From the NCBI GenBank assembly GCA_041603535.1, contig JBFIEE010000078.1:1-9341 (forward strand): DNA of 9,341 nt. The letters run 5' to 3'. The position numbers were made by a program, and so were the translations under genes. The DNA is from HB2-32-21 sp041603535. GTDB lineage: Bacteria; Pseudomonadota; Gammaproteobacteria; Pseudomonadales; Porticoccaceae. Positions 1 through 7,375 of this stretch are shown in pieces; the first letter of the stretch is position 1, and the number at the start of each line of letters is the position of its first letter. Under the pieces are notes generated by a model that saw only the letters and a program-made list of their open reading frames with translations, did no database searches and was not told where the DNA came from.

Positions 1-566
1 AGCTGTAGCTGGCTGATGATTTCCTGGCGGGTGCGTTGATCTGCGGTCGCAGTGAGCGCGATACGCGGGACAGTTGGATAGCGCTCATGGAGTATTTTGA
101 GTTGTTGATATTCAACCCGAAAGTCGTGGCCCCACTGGGAAACGCAGTGGGCTTCATCAATGGCAAATAATGACAGACTGCAGCGATCGAGCAGTGCCAG
201 CATGTGCCCGGTGAGTAGTCTTTCCGGCGCTACATAGAGTAGATCAAGCTCATTGTTGATGAGCTGTTGTTCTACGGCCTGTGCTTCATGTCGGTGCAAA
301 CTGGAGTTTAAAAACGCTGCGTTGATGCCCAACTGTCGCAGCGCATCCACCTGATCCTGCATCAGGGCAATCAGGGGCGACACGACAATAGCCGTGCCAT
401 CACGAACCAGTGCCGGTATTTGATAACACAGGGACTTCCCGCCGCCGGTGGGCATCAATACAAAAGCATCTTCACCATCGAGCAGGGCCTGAATGATGTC
501 CTGCTGGGCGAAGCGAAACTGATCGTATCCGAAAGTGGCGTTGAGAATAGTGCGGGCGCGATTCAT
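1..566 (-). CDS. recQ: ATP-dependent DNA helicase RecQ, N-terminal part (cut by window edge)
   Basis: Superfamily 2 3'-5' DNA helicase that unwinds DNA in recombination, fork repair and gap processing. Only the first ~188 residues lie in the window; the frame is still open at base 1, and the full protein would be about 600-700 residues. Visible in order: motif 0 FGYDQFRFAQQ (about residues 12-22), Walker A TGGGKS (40-45), motif Ia VSPLIALMQDQ (62-72), the YVAPERL segment (111-117), the DEAH box followed by CVSQWGHDFR (137-150) and motif III ALTATAD (170-176). This order and spacing match RecQ closely. The C-terminal helicase lobe, zinc-binding/winged-helix and HRDC domains are outside the window. 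An in-frame ATG three codons upstream (575) is possible, but the AAAGGA sequence lies only 2 bases from it and 11 from the ATG at 566, so the start is uncertain. The next gene upstream, an HNH protein, is on the same strand 199 bases away. Confidence 0.95.
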   Translation of the reverse strand, partial: MNRARTILNATFGYDQFRFAQQDIIQALLDGEDAFVLMPTGGGKSLCYQIPALVRDGTAIVVSPLIALMQDQVDALRQLGINAAFLNSSLHRHEAQAVEQQLINNELDLLYVAPERLLTGHMLALLDRCSLSLFAIDEAHCVSQWGHDFRVEYQQLKILHERYPTVPRIALTATADQRTRQEIISQLQ

Positions 567-634
567 TCGGCACATGATCCTTTGGTGTAAGTGCTTTGCT
601 CGGACAGGCAGACCTCGGTGGAGCAGGCGGTAAC

Positions 635-658
635 CCGGTCGACGCAATGATCGACCGG
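635..658. repeat. Perfect 8-base inverted repeat between recQ and the HNH gene
   Basis: CCGGTCGA (635-642) and TCGACCGG (651-658) are separated by 8 bases. The dyad lies about 68 bases upstream of the recQ start and is followed on the plus strand by CATTTTAT. It could be an operator near the recQ promoter or a weak terminator-like hairpin. No plus-strand gene ends here, so the T-rich tail on that side has no obvious purpose. The rest of the 567-765 gap shows nothing recognisable. Confidence 0.45.
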
Positions 659-765
659 CATTTTATCAGGGTATGAAGTCCTTTGCGGGAACCTGGGCTC
701 GGCCTAACCTGTCGATAGAAATGTGCGGGGGTCGTGGCTGAACCTGGTGGCGGATGTGGTGACTG

Positions 766-1143
766 TTACTTCTGGTCTTTTAGCAGGGCAGCGAGGCCAG
801 CAAAGGGCTGGTGGGTGGTGCCCGGTTTGGTGTTTGCCTCACTGACATCCGAAATACTGCCGAAGTCAGCATTAAGATAACGTGAATGTTCGTTGTCGTG
901 ACAGTAAACGCAGAGCAATTCCCAGTTGCTGCCATCGGCGGGGTTGTTGTCATGATTATGATCACGATGATGAACCGTTAGTTCGCGCAGATTTTTGCGG
1001 ACGAACTCACGCGCACAATGGCCGCAGATCCATGGGTACATTTTTAACGCTTTTTCACGGTAGCCCTTTTCTCTCTCCTGCTGGGCATGGCGAGCCTCGG
1101 CGACAACGCGGTCAAGCTTATCTGTGGGTTTTCCAGTTGCCAT
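766..1143 (-). CDS. yajD: YajD-like HNH nuclease-family protein
   Basis: A 125-residue protein of the small HNH family typified by E. coli YajD, whose biological role is not settled. Using the ATG at 1143, it has a charged N-terminal helix-like stretch (about residues 8-32), then GYREKALKMYPWICGHC with the first zinc CxxC (40-43), the core ELTVHHRDHNHDNNP with the HH pair (58-59), and GSNWELLCVYCHDNEH with the second CxxC (78-81) and the trailing His residues (82, 86). The C-terminal tail PFAGLAALLKDQK resembles the conserved end of the family. The frame continues upstream to a GTG at 1206, but the extra 21 residues look unrelated to the family and no ribosome-binding site precedes that GTG, so the internal ATG is preferred, although its own SD is also weak. 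All zinc and HNH residues are present. The gene has its own leader and seems to be a single-gene unit beside recQ. Confidence 0.88.
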   Translation of the reverse strand: MATGKPTDKLDRVVAEARHAQQEREKGYREKALKMYPWICGHCAREFVRKNLRELTVHHRDHNHDNNPADGSNWELLCVYCHDNEHSRYLNADFGSISDVSEANTKPGTTHQPFAGLAALLKDQK

Positions 1144-1295
1144 AACGGCGCTCTGATAATGAGTGAATTCGATTGTTGCCGGGTACTTTGTTGCTTCCCA
1201 CACCACGCGTCAAGTTGCAATTCAGACGGCTGGGGACATTCAAGTAAACCCCGAGGGACTCCGTGCGGGGAGAGGCCTCAAAAACAGGCAGGATG

Positions 1296-1319
1296 TTTGA
1301 CTATGGGTTTGACTATGGG
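1296..1319. repeat. 12-base perfect tandem duplication in the receptor leader
   Basis: TTTGACTATGGG occurs twice head to tail, about 124-147 bases upstream of the receptor start codon. It lies in the 299-base gap 1144-1442 between the two divergent genes. The same gap contains a CCCCG (1249-1253)/CGGGG (1266-1270) pair and, near its right end, a candidate promoter. No known riboswitch consensus was recognised. The duplication may be a direct-repeat operator or simple slippage. Confidence 0.6.
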
Positions 1320-1370
1320 CCAGCTAAGGGAGCGGGGGCAAGACCTGTCTCGGTGAAACAAAACCGGGCG

Positions 1371-1399
1371 TTTCATCTGCACAATTATTCACGGATAAT
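1371..1399 (+). promoter_or_regulatory. Candidate sigma-70 promoter of the TonB-dependent receptor
   Basis: TTTCAT (1371-1376), 17 bases, then GATAAT (1394-1399, five of six matches to TATAAT). This would place the transcript start near 1406 and give a leader of about 36 bases before the ATG at 1443. The -10 overlaps a short dyad ATTAT-N6-ATAAT (1384-1399). The hexamers AATTAT and GATAAT each fit the NATWAT unit described for Fur sites, but their 11-base spacing is not the canonical arrangement, so Fur control is only a guess. Confidence 0.35.
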
Positions 1400-1442
1400 C
1401 AGCCGCCTAACAGTCAGACTCTAGTCCTGGGAGAACTAACAT

Positions 1443-3626
1443 ATGTACAAAGAAGCAATACGACAAAGGCAAATAGCGATGCCGGCGCATATTTTTGCAA
1501 AACCCTCGCCGAGCCAATTGAGCCTTTTTAAGTGGGAAAGAGTGGTGCTCATCGCGCTGGTAATGATTGGTGTGAACACGAACCTTGCCATAGCCGCTAC
1601 TGTCGAAAAAGCTGGGCCGGGGCAATTGGAAGAGGTTTTGATAAGGGGCAAACAGTTCGATTCGCCAAGCGAAACGGGCAGTCGACTCGGGCTCACGGTT
1701 ATGGAAACGCCCGCCACGGTAGAGATTATTAATGGCGACACCATCCGTCGCCGCCTGGATACCAGCGTACTGGAGGCAGTAACTCGAAGCGCGGGCTTTA
1801 CTAACGAAGCCAACCCGGGCAATGGGGGCCAGAGTATCGCGGCACGGGGATTCCGCGGCCAGGGTTCAGTCACCAAGCTGTATGACGGCACCAATTACTA
1901 CACCGCCGCAGAAACGCTGACCTTTCCTTTTGATACCTGGGGCGTGGAGCGCATCGAAATACTAAAGGGGCCGTCTTCGGTGCTGTATGGCGAGGGCGGA
2001 ATAGGTGGGGCGATTAACGTTATCCCGAAAACACCGCAACAGGAACGTAGCGGGCATGTCAGGCTGACCGGCGGCGAGGACGATACCACTTTTGCGGGCC
2101 TTGATCTAACCGGCGGCCTGACTGATACCCTGGCCTATCGCCTTAACTACAGCAAGAGCCGGTCGGATAACTGGGTGGACAATGGCGACAGCGAGGCAGA
2201 CATGGCATCGCTTGCCCTGCGCTGGGCAGTCAGCGATACACTCACTCTGAGTGCGCGCTACGACTATGGTGACCAGGAGCCCATGCAGTATTTTGGTATT
2301 CCGGTCGTCAACGGGGATTTTGCCCCTGGACTAAAAACTGCAAATTTTAACGTTGGTGATGCAGAGGTGAGTTATAAAGACAAAGGTTTACGGCTCAAGG
2401 CAGAGTGGAGCCTCTCCGAGGTGCTTGCCCTGGAAACGGAAGTCTACCGTCTGAAGGCGAATCGTTTCTGGAAAAATGCAGAGTTTTACAGCCTTGACAG
2501 CAACACCGGGCTGGTGGATCGCTTTGATCCTCTCATTATTGGACACGATATGGAACACGACGGCATACGCACAAATATTGTGTTTAACAACAGCCTGGCT
2601 GGCCATGAACTACGCACTTCCTTCGGAGTTGAAGTCAATGACATCACCTTTGAACGACCGACAAATTTTGGCCCGGCGAACCCCGACCCCATTGATTTTG
2701 ACGCTGACTTCGACACGGTGGACCCCCATAATTTTGATCCCGGTCGGCTGGCTGATTTAACTGACGCTGGGGTACTGCTCGACAATGTTTCTGACGTTGA
2801 CCAATACGCGCTGTTTACCGAAACCCGGCTGCAGGCGACCGATCAACTGGCCATCGTGGTGGGCCTGCGTTATGAAGACGTGGAGACGGATTATATTCGA
2901 TTCGGGCGCGACCCCATCCTGCAATCTGTCGACGAACTGACTGGCCGCTTCGGTCTGGTCTATGACCTTAACCCGGACACGGCGCTGTACGCACAATATG
3001 GCACGGGGGCAACCCACCCGAGCGACAGTATTGTGACGGCGGTTGCCGGTAACCGCAAAGCCGATTTTATTAAAAGTGAACAGGTCGAAGTGGGCATTAA
3101 GCAGCGCCTGCTGGACGGCCGTTTGCTTTGGACCCTCGCGCTGTTCGATATCGTCAAGAACGACCTGGTCGAAGACGATCCCGATTCGGGTAATCCAGAT
3201 GACAAAATCATCATTCCTGAGCAAACATCCCAGGGCGCCGAGCTGGGGTTCAGCGTTCAGGTGAATCAGGATTTGGAACTTTACGGCAATGCCAGTGTAT
3301 TGGAGGTGGAAACCGACACTGGGGTGGCGCCTGACTACATACCTGAAAAAACCGGCAATCTAGGCTTGGCGTGGACCGCGGCGGACAGGGTTCAGTTTAT
3401 TGCGGACGCGCGTTATGTGGGGGAGCGCTTTCACCCGAGTATTGCAATCCCATCGTACACGGTGGTAGATGCCTCAGTACGGGTATCGCTGAGTGATCAA
3501 TGCTCGTTGACGCTCAGGGCGGATAACCTGTTTGACGAGCGCTACGCTTCTGCGTCTTATTACTCTTCGACCTGGTTGGTTGGCAAACCACGTACGCTTG
3601 GTGTCACCATGGATTACAGTTTCTAG
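1443..3626 (+). CDS. TonB-dependent outer-membrane siderophore-type receptor
   Basis: A 727-residue outer-membrane active transporter, probably for a ferric siderophore, energised by TonB-ExbBD. The N-terminus is a long signal peptide (basic start, hydrophobic VVLIALVMIGV at about 34-44, cleavage likely near residue 51-52), then a TonB box-like EEVLIRG (63-69). The plug domain contains RIEILKGPSSVLYGEGG (from about 170) and GGAINVIPK. The 22-strand-type barrel ends in LGVTMDYSF with the expected terminal Phe. There is almost no sequence between signal peptide and TonB box, so the N-terminal signalling domain of FecA/FpvA-type transducers is absent. A long loop at about 408-441 is very Asp-rich. 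GGAG lies 10 bases before the ATG at 1443; a second ATG at codon 13 (1479) is also plausible and would give a more usual signal length. The downstream PepSY membrane protein supports an iron uptake role; the ligand is unknown. Confidence 0.93.
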   Translation: MYKEAIRQRQIAMPAHIFAKPSPSQLSLFKWERVVLIALVMIGVNTNLAIAATVEKAGPGQLEEVLIRGKQFDSPSETGSRLGLTVMETPATVEIINGDTIRRRLDTSVLEAVTRSAGFTNEANPGNGGQSIAARGFRGQGSVTKLYDGTNYYTAAETLTFPFDTWGVERIEILKGPSSVLYGEGGIGGAINVIPKTPQQERSGHVRLTGGEDDTTFAGLDLTGGLTDTLAYRLNYSKSRSDNWVDNGDSEADMASLALRWAVSDTLTLSARYDYGDQEPMQYFGIPVVNGDFAPGLKTANFNVGDAEVSYKDKGLRLKAEWSLSEVLALETEVYRLKANRFWKNAEFYSLDSNTGLVDRFDPLIIGHDMEHDGIRTNIVFNNSLAGHELRTSFGVEVNDITFERPTNFGPANPDPIDFDADFDTVDPHNFDPGRLADLTDAGVLLDNVSDVDQYALFTETRLQATDQLAIVVGLRYEDVETDYIRFGRDPILQSVDELTGRFGLVYDLNPDTALYAQYGTGATHPSDSIVTAVAGNRKADFIKSEQVEVGIKQRLLDGRLLWTLALFDIVKNDLVEDDPDSGNPDDKIIIPEQTSQGAELGFSVQVNQDLELYGNASVLEVETDTGVAPDYIPEKTGNLGLAWTAADRVQFIADARYVGERFHPSIAIPSYTVVDASVRVSLSDQCSLTLRADNLFDERYASASYYSSTWLVGKPRTLGVTMDYSF

Positions 3627-3650
3627 CGGGCGACTCAAGCGTCGGCCGCA

Positions 3651-3693
3651 GGCCACTGGCTTGCCGAATTGGCAACGCGGCAGCCTTGTGGCC
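3651..3693 (+). other. Nested intercistronic hairpin between receptor and PepSY genes
   Basis: Outer arms GGCCAC (3651-3656) and GTGGCC (3688-3693), middle GGC (3658-3660)/GCC (3683-3685) and inner TTGCC (3661-3665)/GGCAA (3671-3675) nest around a GAATT loop. There is no T-run after it, so it is unlikely to be an intrinsic terminator. A structure here could protect the upstream receptor message or lower read-through into the membrane protein gene. Folding is inferred by eye only. Confidence 0.45.
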
Positions 3694-3726
3694 GTCGTCC
3701 TTCCGATTACGGCGGTCTAAAACTCA

Positions 3727-5241
3727 ATGAAGCTAAGATCCACAGTATATTTTGTCCATCGCTGGCTGGGCGTTGGCGTGTGCCTGTTGATAGGCATGTG
3801 GTTTGCGTCGGGTATGGTGATGGTGTACGTCGCCTACCCGGAGCTCACAGAGACAGAGCGTTACGCGGGACTGGCACCACTTGATCCTGATCGGATAGTG
3901 TTTTCACCGACGGAATTGCTTGCCAAAGAGCCGGTCGGCGCGGCTATTGAGAGCCTGATATTGACGAGCGCCGCAAAGCGCCCGCTTTATCTGCTGAAAA
4001 GAGTGGGTCAGCCGTGGCAGGGTATGTATGGGGATTCAGGGGAATGGCTGGTAGACCTGACGGTAGAATCGGCTGTCGCTTCGGCAGCGAGCTTTTATCA
4101 ATCGCAACATCCCGAGCGGTCAGCGCATGGTGCCCATCGACAAACCCTCGACATGGATCAGTGGACAGTATCAAGCGAGTTGTCCGATCATCGACCATTG
4201 TATTTAGTGTCTATTGAGGATGAACTGGCTACCCATCTTTATGTTTCTTCGCGCACCGGTCAGGTTGTTCGGGATACCACGCGTAGAGAACGTCTGTGGA
4301 ACTGGCTGGGGGCGAATCTGCACTGGATTTATCCGATGCAGTTGCGCAAACACCGAGAACTTTGGGTAAATACAGTTATCGTACTGTCATTATCCGGATT
4401 GATTGTGGTTGTCACTGGGGCCATCATCGGACTGACCCGCCTGCGGATTCGGCATCGCCCCGAGGGTGAGTCATGCAGTCCTTATCGGGGTATTTTGAAG
4501 TACCACCATGTTGCAGGTTTGCTGAGTCTAGTCTTTCTCACCACTTTTTTGTTCAGCGGCCTTATGTCGGTGCGTCCCTGGGGTTTATTCGACGACAGCT
4601 CAAGTTTTTCGCAACAACGTAAGGGCTACCAGTTAGCCGACGCGCTCTTCAGTGCGCAACTTGCCTATGCTCAGGTTGATGAAATTAGGCAGCTCCTCAA
4701 ACAGGAGGCGCCGCCAGGCGCAAAGGAGGTTTACTGGCACTGGTTGGGCGGAGAATCCTATGTCACCTTACATCGCTCTGAACAGCAGCGGCGCCACAGA
4801 TTTGCCCAGAATGAGGATCTAACATTGGCGCACAAAATCCATCAAAACGCTTATCGACTGATCCCCGACGCAGCAATTTTGACTGAGGAGCGGCTTGGTG
4901 AATATGACGCGTACTATTATTCCCATCATGACCGCTTGCGTCCGCTGCCTATCCTGCGAGTGAGGTTTTCTGACCCGGAATCCACCTGGTTTCACATTGA
5001 CCTTGCAACGGGCGAGGTGCTTGACCGTCTGACCTTTAAGCGTCGAGTAGAGCGCTGGCTATTTAGCGGGCTCCACAGTCTGGATTTTGCTGTGCTAATC
5101 AATAATCGACCGCTGTGGCATCTGGTTATAGTTTTCCTGTGCATTTTCGGTCTGGTTTTTTCAGTGACCTCGGTCGTGCTCGGGTGGCGACGTTTGTACA
5201 ATCGTCAACGTGAAAAAGACAGGTTTAAACACCATAGGTAA
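3727..5241 (+). CDS. PepSY-associated transmembrane protein, probable iron-siderophore reductase-like
   Basis: A 504-residue inner-membrane protein of the PepSY_TM family. Four hydrophobic segments are visible: about residues 14-36 (LGVGVCLLIGMWFASGMVMV), 213-236, 260-283 (HHVAGLLSLVFLTTFLFSGL) and 463-489. Two large soluble regions between TM1 and TM2 and between TM3 and TM4 probably lie in the periplasm and contain PepSY-like strands (for example LYVSSRTGQVV and FHIDLATGEVLDRL). Histidines recur at helix ends (H11, H199, the HH pair at about 260-261, H450, H465), as in family members where His residues bind heme. Related proteins such as FoxB and PiuB work with siderophore receptors and FoxB has been linked to siderophore reduction; this role is inferred here from the receptor 100 bases upstream. 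No strong SD is seen before the ATG. The gene ends in a 139-base convergent gap with no clear terminator. Confidence 0.85.
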   Translation: MKLRSTVYFVHRWLGVGVCLLIGMWFASGMVMVYVAYPELTETERYAGLAPLDPDRIVFSPTELLAKEPVGAAIESLILTSAAKRPLYLLKRVGQPWQGMYGDSGEWLVDLTVESAVASAASFYQSQHPERSAHGAHRQTLDMDQWTVSSELSDHRPLYLVSIEDELATHLYVSSRTGQVVRDTTRRERLWNWLGANLHWIYPMQLRKHRELWVNTVIVLSLSGLIVVVTGAIIGLTRLRIRHRPEGESCSPYRGILKYHHVAGLLSLVFLTTFLFSGLMSVRPWGLFDDSSSFSQQRKGYQLADALFSAQLAYAQVDEIRQLLKQEAPPGAKEVYWHWLGGESYVTLHRSEQQRRHRFAQNEDLTLAHKIHQNAYRLIPDAAILTEERLGEYDAYYYSHHDRLRPLPILRVRFSDPESTWFHIDLATGEVLDRLTFKRRVERWLFSGLHSLDFAVLINNRPLWHLVIVFLCIFGLVFSVTSVVLGWRRLYNRQREKDRFKHHR

Positions 5242-5380
5242 TTATTGCCAGCTAAAGTGTCAATGAGGTGGATCACTATCCAGGGTGCGAGGAAAGACTG
5301 ACAAACAAACCGGCAACGCGAGACCGGGCGCTAATAATGAATGACGGGGTTGCGCGGGTAGTACGGGCGAGAAACGGTTT

Positions 5381-6118
5381 CTATAGGTGGCTTAGGAGTT
5401 CCGATCCTGTGAAAAAGCCACCATGGCCAGGGTATACGGCGGTCGGATCAAGCTTTTTCAAGATCTCTACAGTGTGCTTCATTTGCCCTGGGTTAGAATA
5501 AATGGAGGGTGACACCAGCAAACCTTTTTTCGTGCTGCCCAGCACCGTGTCGCCGCTGATCAACGTGCGTGTTGGCCGGTGGAAATAGCAGCAGCTATCC
5601 CATGAGTGCCCAGGGGTGTGGATGACCTGCCAGTCTTCGAATCCGGGCAACGAGCGGTGATTTTTCAGGCGGAAGTCGGGCTTGCCGTTGAAGCCTTCGT
5701 GAACATCGGTGCTGCCAGGCGTATAGGTGGGTAGTTTGCGCGCCCGGGCGTCCCGTTTGGGATTGGCGTACATTGTCCAGGCACGGGGCCGCAAGCCCTC
5801 CCTGACAGTAGTGATCAGCCGAAATAAAATACCGGCCGGGTCGTTGGCCATCTTCAGCAGCGGTGATTGTGTGGCGTAAGGAATGCCCAGCTGCGCGTGG
5901 CACACTCTCGCCATATTGACAATACCGCCACTGTGATCTGGGTCGCCGTGGGTGCAAATCACCAGCTTTACGTCGCCTGGATCGCGCTTGAGCACTTCGC
6001 GGATATAGCCCAGTACATATTTCTCGCCACGCCAGGCGACATCAACCACCAGCAAGCCATTGCTGTCTTCGACAACGTAGCTGTTGACGTGGCGGCCTTT
6101 AACCTGGTGAATTTGCAT
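5381..6118 (-). CDS. MBL-fold metallo-hydrolase
   Basis: A 245-residue metallo-beta-lactamase-fold hydrolase, probably cytoplasmic because no signal peptide is seen. The metal motif is THGDPDHSGG (H57, D59, D61, H62), a variant in which the usual second His of HxHxDH is Asp. Later ligands are in place: TPGHSWDS (H171), LISGDT (D190) and VYPGHGG (H232). The N-terminus (NSYVVEDSNGLLVVDVAW, from residue 12) is the typical first beta hairpin. The region about residues 86-155 is an insert rich in Arg and Pro, and could help form a substrate pocket. The family includes thioesterases, lactonases and glyoxalase II-like enzymes, and the sequence does not decide between them. It lies 104 bases downstream of the LLM oxidoreductase on the same strand and has its own candidate promoter, so it may be expressed both with and apart from that gene. 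Confidence 0.88.
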   Translation of the reverse strand: MQIHQVKGRHVNSYVVEDSNGLLVVDVAWRGEKYVLGYIREVLKRDPGDVKLVICTHGDPDHSGGIVNMARVCHAQLGIPYATQSPLLKMANDPAGILFRLITTVREGLRPRAWTMYANPKRDARARKLPTYTPGSTDVHEGFNGKPDFRLKNHRSLPGFEDWQVIHTPGHSWDSCCYFHRPTRTLISGDTVLGSTKKGLLVSPSIYSNPGQMKHTVEILKKLDPTAVYPGHGGFFTGSELLSHL

Positions 6119-6153
6119 GGCGCGAAGACGTACCTGTACAACACAAGGCGGCT

Positions 6154-6181
6154 ATTCTATAGCTACGCTATTGCTGTGCAA
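6154..6181 (-). promoter_or_regulatory. Candidate sigma-70 promoter of the MBL-fold hydrolase
   Basis: On the minus strand TTGCAC (6181-6176) is followed after 16 bases by TAGAAT (6159-6154, five of six matches to TATAAT). Transcription would start near 6147, about 30 bases before the ATG at 6118. The -35 match is weak (three of six). Confidence 0.35.
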
Positions 6182-6222
6182 GGTGTTTGTGCCAGACCTC
6201 GCGTGGCTGCCAACGACGGGCA

Positions 6223-7263
6223 TCAACCACGGGTACCGGCCAGATCAGCCATCAGTTCCAGTGCCTCTTCCTGGGGGGCGCTGATAGTCAGGCCCGTGGC
6301 GCCGCAATCGGCCCAGGCTGGGTAACGCTCGCGGATTCTCGCTACGGGGCCAATCAGCGACTGTTCGTCGCAGTATTCATCGGGCACGGTAGCGGCGGCT
6401 TCTTCCTTGTGGCCGGCGAGGTAGAGTTCCTGAATACGTCTGGCTTCATCCGGGTAGCCTCGCATGGCCATCATGTCATTGTGAAAATTTTTGTCCTTGT
6501 GACCCATGCCACCGACGTAGAGGGCGACATTGGGTTTTATGCGCGCCAGGGCTGACTTGATATCCTGGGTAATCAACACTGGCAGCCCCGGTTGAATTTC
6601 AAAATTCCTGAAGGATTTGCCATTGCCGGCGCGGGCAAAACCGGCTTCCAGCCAGGGCCCATAAGTCTTCATGCTGCCCGGTACGAAATTCAGCGGCAAC
6701 CAGCCATCGGCGAGTTCGGCGGTGAGGCGCACATTGGTTTCGGTGGCGGTGCCCAGCCAGATGGGGATATCCGGGTTCATATGCAGGATGGATTTTAGTG
6801 GCTTGCCAATACCCATCGCACCTTCACCCGTATAGGGCAGGGAAATTTCCCGACCCTGGTGGGTGACCGGCGCCTCTCGTTTAAAGGTTTTCCGCATGAT
6901 GGTCACGTAATCGCGCAGCCGCCAGTAGGGTTTGCCCCAGGGCTGACCGTACCAGCCCTCGACAATTTGTGGGCCGGACATGCCGAGTCCGGCGATGGCG
7001 CGATTGCCTCCGGCCAGCGCATCGATGGTCGCCATGCCCATGGCGGCGGCAGTCGGGGTACGCGCGGCGATTTGCAAAATGCCCGCGCCGAGGCGAATGC
7101 GATCGGTACAGGCGGCGAGGTAGCCGAGGGGCGAAATGGCATCCGAGCCGTAGGCCTCGGCTGTCCATACCGAATCAAAGCCCAGTTTTTCAGCGAGCTG
7201 GACGGTTTTCACGGGCAGTTTCATGTGTGCGCCCGAATAGCCGATGCTTAATCCCAGTTTCAT
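6223..7263 (-). CDS. LLM class flavin/F420-dependent oxidoreductase, Rv3520c type
   Basis: A 346-residue luciferase-like TIM-barrel oxidoreductase. It begins MKLGLSIGYSGAH, followed by the second-strand motif WTAEAYGSDA (33-42), RIRLGAGILQIAARTP (55-70) and GLGMSGPQIVEGWYGQPWGKP (from 92). Then come TGEGAMGIGKPLKS, IPIWLGTATETN, LADGWLP, and a C-terminal NVALYVGGMGHKDKNFHNDM block. This pattern is very like the mycobacterial Rv3520c subfamily, whose members are annotated as F420-dependent. Which cofactor this protein uses (F420 or FMN) and its substrate cannot be read from the sequence. The start is well supported: GGGAG (7275-7271) is 7 bases before the ATG. The gene follows an SDR with a 112-base gap that holds a 13-base tandem array, and precedes an MBL-fold hydrolase. 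The three could be co-transcribed from the SDR side. Confidence 0.9.
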   Translation of the reverse strand: MKLGLSIGYSGAHMKLPVKTVQLAEKLGFDSVWTAEAYGSDAISPLGYLAACTDRIRLGAGILQIAARTPTAAAMGMATIDALAGGNRAIAGLGMSGPQIVEGWYGQPWGKPYWRLRDYVTIMRKTFKREAPVTHQGREISLPYTGEGAMGIGKPLKSILHMNPDIPIWLGTATETNVRLTAELADGWLPLNFVPGSMKTYGPWLEAGFARAGNGKSFRNFEIQPGLPVLITQDIKSALARIKPNVALYVGGMGHKDKNFHNDMMAMRGYPDEARRIQELYLAGHKEEAAATVPDEYCDEQSLIGPVARIRERYPAWADCGATGLTISAPQEEALELMADLAGTRG

Positions 7264-7301
7264 AAGGTAACTCCCGTTTTATCCGGCTTGTTGAGCCATG
7301 A

Positions 7302-7366
7302 TTTTATTGGTTAGTTTTGTTGGATAGTTTTATTGGTTAGTTTTGTTGGATAGTTATATTGGTCAG
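7302..7366 (-). repeat. Array A: five 13-base tandem units upstream of the Rv3520c-type gene
   Basis: Read on the minus strand, five consecutive 13-base units alternate between CTAACCAATAAAA and CTATCCAACAAAA; the first, most distal one is the diverged CTGACCAATATAA. Equivalently, an exact 26-base unit occurs twice (7302-7327 and 7328-7353) plus a worn copy. The array is AT-rich, ends 38 bases before the oxidoreductase ATG, and would lie inside the message if the SDR and this gene form an operon. A GGCT/AGCC mini-hairpin (7285-7297) follows it. Its function is unknown. Confidence 0.85.
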
Positions 7367-7375
7367 ATTGAAACT

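Noticed and set aside
1144..1206. Upstream GTG start for the HNH protein
   Set aside because: It adds 21 residues that do not fit the family, and no ribosome-binding site precedes the GTG.
1383..1400. Fur box upstream of the receptor
   Set aside because: Two NATWAT hexamers exist but their spacing and the overall 19-base match are poor, so it is mentioned only within the promoter entry.
1144..1442. Cobalamin or other riboswitch in the receptor leader
   Set aside because: No conserved box of a known class was recognised; only a short GC arm pair, a tandem repeat and a candidate promoter are visible.
2757..3224. 155-residue minus-strand open frame inside the receptor gene
   Set aside because: Antisense to a well-supported coding sequence, with no recognisable domain or ribosome-binding site.
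5242..5380. Terminator between the convergent PepSY and MBL genes
   Set aside because: Only GAAACGGTTTC and weak GC repeats are present; no stem with a T-run was found on either strand.
5867..6325. 152-residue plus-strand open frame across the MBL start and the LLM end
   Set aside because: It overlaps two convincing minus-strand genes and has no recognisable protein features.
7302..7366. CRISPR array
   Set aside because: Units are 13 bases, directly abutting, without unique spacers, and no cas gene is present.
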